From Flavobacteriaceae bacterium (lineage in GTDB: Bacteria; Bacteroidota; Bacteroidia; Flavobacteriales; Flavobacteriaceae), in contig JAIUMH010000017.1 in assembly GCA_022565635.1 (NCBI GenBank), positions 1-32,774 of the forward strand: a stretch of DNA of 32,774 nt, read 5' to 3'. Shown here piece after piece: positions 28,547 to 32,774 of the stretch. The position numbers and the translations under genes are program-made. Under the pieces are notes generated by a model, which was given only the letters and a program-made list of their open reading frames with translations, was not told the DNA's origin and ran no database searches. The first letter of the stretch is position 1, and every line of letters begins with the position of its first letter.

Positions 28547-29298
28547 TTCTGCAAATATACCTCTTGTATTTTTTCTTCGTTTTCAATAAGCTTGATAAGG
28601 TAGTAAGACTTAATTTCGCTTTTATTTAACTCATTAAACTCTGTCTGTGAAATATTTTTTTTGTTTAAAAACAAACGTACATTAGACGACTTACTCCACT
28701 TTTCTATCTGTTGCTGTGAAATTTCAGTTTGGGGTTGAGGATGAGCTACAAAAGGCAAGTATCCTGGAAGACGCTCTGCTTTTAATTTTTGTCTTAAGCT
28801 CATACGCTGGTTTACGCTTTCAACAAAATTCAGTTCAATTTGTCTATAGTAACGTTGAGAATCATCCAATTCATTCCAATTTTTAATTAGTGAATTGTAT
28901 TGGTTAATTAATTGTTCAGTGAGCTGTCCGTTTGGAGAATAATTTTCAACAATGCTTCTTTGCACGTTTACCAAACGAATAGGTGTTTTTTTAATCTGTT
29001 CTTTAATTTGATTAATATAATCTTCGCTAACAATGGCATCAACAACTATCGAAACATTCATAGATAGTGCAGATTCATCATCATAACGTCCTATTTTATC
29101 ATTAATTATTTTGCTAATTTCTTCAATCTCTACTTCATTATCGTAAATACTTACTACTTTGTCGCTGTTAACGTGTATCCTAATTTCCTCTTGTATAACT
29201 ATTGTTGAAAATTGATTTTTAAAAGTACTACAATTAGTTTTTGATGGGTTTTCAAAAGCAAATAATGTAAAAAAACTAATAAATAAAATTAATTTCAT
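28543..29298 (-). CDS. Hypothetical secreted protein with possible ExbD/TolR-like periplasmic domain
   Basis: N-terminal signal peptide; 'IHVNSDKVVSIYDNEVEIEEISKIINDKI...VSIVVDAIVSEDYINQIKEQIKKTPIRLVNV' resembles ExbD C-terminal fold. Confidence 0.5.
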   Translation of the reverse strand: MKLILFISFFTLFAFENPSKTNCSTFKNQFSTIVIQEEIRIHVNSDKVVSIYDNEVEIEEISKIINDKIGRYDDESALSMNVSIVVDAIVSEDYINQIKEQIKKTPIRLVNVQRSIVENYSPNGQLTEQLINQYNSLIKNWNELDDSQRYYRQIELNFVESVNQRMSLRQKLKAERLPGYLPFVAHPQPQTEISQQQIEKWSKSSNVRLFLNKKNISQTEFNELNKSEIKSYYLIKLIENEEKIQEVYLQN

Positions 29299-29320
29299 TT
29301 GGGTTTAATTTGGGGTAAAG

Positions 29321-29926
29321 TTAATGATTTTTTTTTGTTTGAAAATTAGTGAAATATCCTAAGATTTCTTCATGTCTTTTAACCTCTTCTTTTTGTAAAA
29401 CTTCTATAGCTTTTAAAAAATGCGCTTTGGGTTTGTCTTGAGACATTTTAAATCTTCCAGTATAATCTATAACTTTCAGCTGGAAACCATAAATATAATC
29501 CATGGTTTTTTCCATTCGTTCTTCTTTTCCTTTTAAGTTATCTGGAAATTGATGATCCAACAATTCCGTCATTTCAATGATGCTTGTTCTTAGCTCGTCT
29601 TTATTCATTTCAACAGCTTCAGTATTTACTTCAACCTTCATATAATTATAGGTAGGAAATTCTGGTGAAGTAAAGTGACCGGGTGAAATGTAATTTTCAG
29701 GTCCATGAAAAATCACCTTTACAGCTTTTTGCTTTTGAAGCAATTTTGACATGGGATTATGAACATCAATATGACCCAAAAGCTTGCTGTCTTTCCAAAT
29801 TAGTGGAATAAAGGAAGTGTGAATTTCATCTTTCTCCACTAAAATAAGTGTTGCCAGTGGAAATAATTTTACAATCTCCTGAATCATTGAAATGTCTTTA
29901 ACTATGAATTTGTGGAGGGGATACAT
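29321..29926 (-). CDS. PaiB-like FMN-binding split-barrel protein
   Basis: 'MYPLHKFIVKD...FPLATLILVEKDEIHTSFIPLIWKD...GHIDVHNPMSKLL...VIFHGPENYISPGHF'; start placed at internal Met (ORF track extends to 29980). Confidence 0.85.
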   Translation of the reverse strand: MYPLHKFIVKDISMIQEIVKLFPLATLILVEKDEIHTSFIPLIWKDSKLLGHIDVHNPMSKLLQKQKAVKVIFHGPENYISPGHFTSPEFPTYNYMKVEVNTEAVEMNKDELRTSIIEMTELLDHQFPDNLKGKEERMEKTMDYIYGFQLKVIDYTGRFKMSQDKPKAHFLKAIEVLQKEEVKRHEEILGYFTNFQTKKNH

Positions 29927-29943
29927 GATTGATAACAAGTTTT

Positions 29944-30963
29944 TTAAAAAATTATTTTTTGCTTCTTCACCAATAGCCAAATTACAATGGGTGCTCCAAA
30001 AATTGAGGTAATGGCGTTGATAGGTAAGGTGTATTCACTTCCTGGTAGTTGAGCAATAGTATCACAAATGAGCATGATAATGGCGCCACCAAAAACTACA
30101 CTAGGCATGAGTATAAAATGGTTGTTGGTTTTAATAAGTTGGCGAATTAAATGTGGAACAGCCAAACCAATAAAGGCAATAGGACCCGCAAATGCGGTTA
30201 CGCTTCCGGCCAAAATACTTGTGGAGAAAATAACTAAAAATCTATTTTTTTTTATATTTACACCTAAGCTCTTGGCATATTTTTCTCCTAAAAGCAATGC
30301 ATTGAGATTTTTTAAGCAAAAGACGCAAATAGAAATGCCAATAAAAAAACATAGAAATAAAATGCTAACTTCCTGCCAGTTGAGATTGCCTAAGCTTCCA
30401 AACGACCAAAATATATACTGTTGCAGGTTGCTTGCTGGACTAAAGTAAGAAAGTACGCTAACTACTGCTCCAGTTAAACTGGCGAACATTAAACCTATTA
30501 TTAAAAGCGCCATGGTATCTTTAATTTTAATAGCTGTAGATAAAATGGCAAGAAGTACAAGTAAGCTTCCTAAACTTGAAAAAATAACCAATGCCCATTT
30601 TGAGAATAGGAGTGTACCAAGCCATCCACCCAGTAAACTTCCACCCAAAATTAATACCGCTACACCCAAACTTGCCCCACTGCTTAAACCCAAAACATAA
30701 GGACCAGCCAAAGGATTTCTAAAAAGGGTTTGCATGAGCATTCCAGAAACCCCTAAGGCGCTTCCTACAAGAATAGCAGTTATGGCTTTAGGTAAACGAT
30801 ATTCCCATATGATATAAGACCACGTAGGATTGACTTCTTGTTGCGTAAAGAGGATTTTTAATAATTCAGCTTGAGGAATATTAACAGACCCCAGCCCAAT
30901 ATTTACCCAAGCAACAATAAGTAACAAAAAGAATAGCAAAAATATACTCCAATTGCTTTTCAC
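29944..30963 (-). CDS. FecCD-family iron/cobalamin ABC transporter permease
   Basis: 'WEYRLPKAITAILVGSALGVSGMLMQTLFRNPLAGPYVLGLSSGASLGVA', 'GPIAFIGLAVPHLIRQL'. Confidence 0.95.
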   Translation of the reverse strand: MKSNWSIFLLFFLLLIVAWVNIGLGSVNIPQAELLKILFTQQEVNPTWSYIIWEYRLPKAITAILVGSALGVSGMLMQTLFRNPLAGPYVLGLSSGASLGVAVLILGGSLLGGWLGTLLFSKWALVIFSSLGSLLVLLAILSTAIKIKDTMALLIIGLMFASLTGAVVSVLSYFSPASNLQQYIFWSFGSLGNLNWQEVSILFLCFFIGISICVFCLKNLNALLLGEKYAKSLGVNIKKNRFLVIFSTSILAGSVTAFAGPIAFIGLAVPHLIRQLIKTNNHFILMPSVVFGGAIIMLICDTIAQLPGSEYTLPINAITSIFGAPIVIWLLVKKQKIIF

Positions 30964-32127
30964 TTACTTTAGGGCTTTAAAAAAATTTAATTGATACTCT
31001 TCTAACAACTCTGGATGTAAGATTTTTACCAAATCCTTAAGCACTAAGTCAGGTCGGTTAGGGCCGAGCTCATAATAAATTACACCACCTGTTTCGCCTG
31101 TAATCATTGCCGTTCCATAAACTTTTTTATTTTGAAATGCTTCAAATTTTTGGTAATGAGAATTGCTTTCTAACAATTGTTCTAGACTGGTATATTGTGC
31201 TGGACCAATCCAGAAATCAGCTGACTGTCCTTTTTCTAAAACTTTTTCAAAAGCTAAGGCAATGCTCCCACTTCCATGGGTGTAATCGTAAATGTAATTC
31301 GCGTTAGCATCGCTTAAAAGTTGACCTTGCCAAGAATCGCCATAGGGCAAATACCAACGATCGTTGTGCATGGCTCCAGAAATAACCTCAGGCTCATATA
31401 CAGACTCCTGAGCCATTTTTTTAGTAGCTAAGTAAGTGCTTTCAATTTCATTAAAAATTTCAGAGGCTTCGGCTTCTTTTTCAGTTAAGATCCCAAAAAC
31501 CTTAATCCATTCAGCTTTTCCTAATGGATTACGCTCCAACCAATCACTATTATATAAAACAGGAACTCCCATTTTTTCAAGGGTGTTTAAACTTTTATTG
31601 CTTCCTTCCACAGCAAAACCCACAACTAAATCGGTTTTTAAAGAAATCAAAACTTCTGTATTTAAACTTTCGTTCTGCCTCAACTCCTTGATTTTGCCTT
31701 CGTTAATTAATTTTCGTGCTCCTTTAGAAGAAATGTAATCTAAATTTGGAAAACCAATCAATTTATTTAATTCATTCAAGCTCTCTAAAGAAGGAATGTG
31801 AGTAGTAGAAGTAACAACCATTTTTTCAATTGGTAATTGGATAAAATGTTGATGTTCTAAATTTTCAGGAACTAAACTTGGGTCTTCTCCAACCACATAA
31901 ATTAAGGATTTTTCAGCCTTGGGCCAAGGCTCTTTCACCTCAATTACTTGAAAACCTTCACCTTCATAAAGAGAAAATGTAGAGGCATATTTAACTTCTT
32001 TTTGAGCTAATGTTTTTAAATCAAATTTTTCTTGTTTAGATGATTCACATGCCCCAAAGCATAGTGCTACTAAGAGCGTAAAGCCCAATAAAAACCAGTG
32101 TTGTTTTTTGTTTTTTATAATCCTCAT
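30964..32127 (-). CDS. Periplasmic-binding (BtuF/TroA-like) ABC transporter substrate-binding lipoprotein
   Basis: Lipobox CFGAC; 'LISLKTDLVVGFAVEGSNKSLNTLEKMGVPVLYNSDWLERNPLGKAEWIKVFGIL'; adjacent permease. Confidence 0.92.
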   Translation of the reverse strand: MRIIKNKKQHWFLLGFTLLVALCFGACESSKQEKFDLKTLAQKEVKYASTFSLYEGEGFQVIEVKEPWPKAEKSLIYVVGEDPSLVPENLEHQHFIQLPIEKMVVTSTTHIPSLESLNELNKLIGFPNLDYISSKGARKLINEGKIKELRQNESLNTEVLISLKTDLVVGFAVEGSNKSLNTLEKMGVPVLYNSDWLERNPLGKAEWIKVFGILTEKEAEASEIFNEIESTYLATKKMAQESVYEPEVISGAMHNDRWYLPYGDSWQGQLLSDANANYIYDYTHGSGSIALAFEKVLEKGQSADFWIGPAQYTSLEQLLESNSHYQKFEAFQNKKVYGTAMITGETGGVIYYELGPNRPDLVLKDLVKILHPELLEEYQLNFFKALK

Positions 32128-32134
32128 TTAATTG

Positions 32135-32153
32135 TATAATGATAATGAATTGC
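32135..32153. promoter_or_regulatory. Candidate Fur box (TATAATGATAATGAATTGC)
   Basis: Resembles GATAATGATAATCATTATC; overlaps the expected transcription start of the ABC operon. Confidence 0.5.
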
Positions 32154-32160
32154 AAATATA
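32153..32160 (-). promoter_or_regulatory. Bacteroidota -7 element TATATTTG for the ABC operon
   Basis: Reverse complement of CAAATATA matches TAnnTTTG. Confidence 0.55.
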
Positions 32161-32369
32161 CACAGAGCATTGAGTAATTAACTAAAAAAGCAATTTAACC
32201 TATAATTTTACTGTAAAATTTTAAGTTATTTAAATCTTCTAAGAAAACTAAAGCTAAAGATTAACCATTAAACCCAACCTATTGTAAAGGTTGAATCATA
32301 CCATTCTTCAAATAAGTAAATACTATTTTGATTTTTTGGAATTATTAAGGTTTAGCCTTAGATAATTAT

Positions 32370-32377
32370 TATTTTTG
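32370..32377 (+). promoter_or_regulatory. Bacteroidota -7 element TATTTTTG immediately before ATG 32382
   Basis: TAnnTTTG only 4 nt before the start codon. Confidence 0.5.
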
Positions 32378-32381
32378 CAAA

Positions 32382-32702
32382 ATGAGTAAATTAAAAGAGC
32401 GCTGGGGGATAACCTCCAATTTTCAGTTAGTGATTATTTTTATTGTTTTTGGAATAACAGGTTCGTCTTCGGTTTATGTTGGAGCTCCAATCCTAGAATT
32501 GCTATCCATTACCAAAGAAAACCTCCCGGATCATTTCTTAGGAATATCCTTGTATTACTTCTTAAGAATTGTAATCATTTTCCCTATTTATCAAATTTTA
32601 CTGGTAGCTTTCGGTTTTCTTTTTGGGCAATTCAAATTTTTCTGGGATTTTGAAAAAAAGATGCTAAGTAGAATGGGAATTAAATTTGAGGATAAATCTT
32701 AA
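32382..32702 (+). CDS. Small membrane protein (DUF6787-like)
   Basis: 'MSKLKERWGITSNFQLVIIFIVFGITGSSSVYVGAPIL', two predicted TM segments. Confidence 0.75.
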   Translation: MSKLKERWGITSNFQLVIIFIVFGITGSSSVYVGAPILELLSITKENLPDHFLGISLYYFLRIVIIFPIYQILLVAFGFLFGQFKFFWDFEKKMLSRMGIKFEDKS

Positions 32703-32774
32703 TCCTTATAAACACGTTAAATTTCCCTTTACAGCAGTAGATAACGGAAATTTTATTAGCTTTGCAGTCAATAT

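Noticed and set aside
32275-32293. CAACCT-attgtaa-AGGTTG hairpin upstream of the DUF6787-like gene
   Set aside because: Short 6-bp stem without T-tract or other context; not distinguishable from chance.

Overview
AT-rich bacterial window, best read as Bacteroidota/Flavobacteriia from repeated TAnnTTTG promoter elements, a UbiA-family archaeal-type GGGP prenyltransferase gene and lipoprotein signals. Most of it is core genome: an acyl-CoA carboxylase trio (BCCP, biotin carboxylase, carboxyltransferase), yajC / DUF1573 / nusB, an MscS channel, an MltF-like lytic transglycosylase, an FKBP-type PPIase lipoprotein with TSP3 Ca-binding repeats, a fused IcmF mutase, a dus-family gene, a GHMP kinase plus UbiA prenyltransferase, an Mpl-like ligase, and an iron-type ABC permease/SBP operon with a Fur-box-like promoter. 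Between the carboxylase operon and yajC lies an accessory block (about 3.9-10.2 kb). It holds a WYL-domain regulator, a ~90 bp hairpin-bearing tandem repeat array, a perfect 7-5-7 palindrome, and a compact four-gene cluster: (i) an HSP100/Clp-D2-like AAA+ ATPase fused to an FtsH-type M41 zinc peptidase, (ii) a helical protein with a C-terminal UVR-like motif, (iii) an unannotated 44-aa ORF, and (iv) a PD-(D/E)XK nuclease. A minimal SprT-like metalloprotease follows. This cluster is the best candidate for an undescribed system (possible regulated-proteolysis/nuclease defence or stress module). That functional reading is inference from domain motifs and synteny only; no searches were run.
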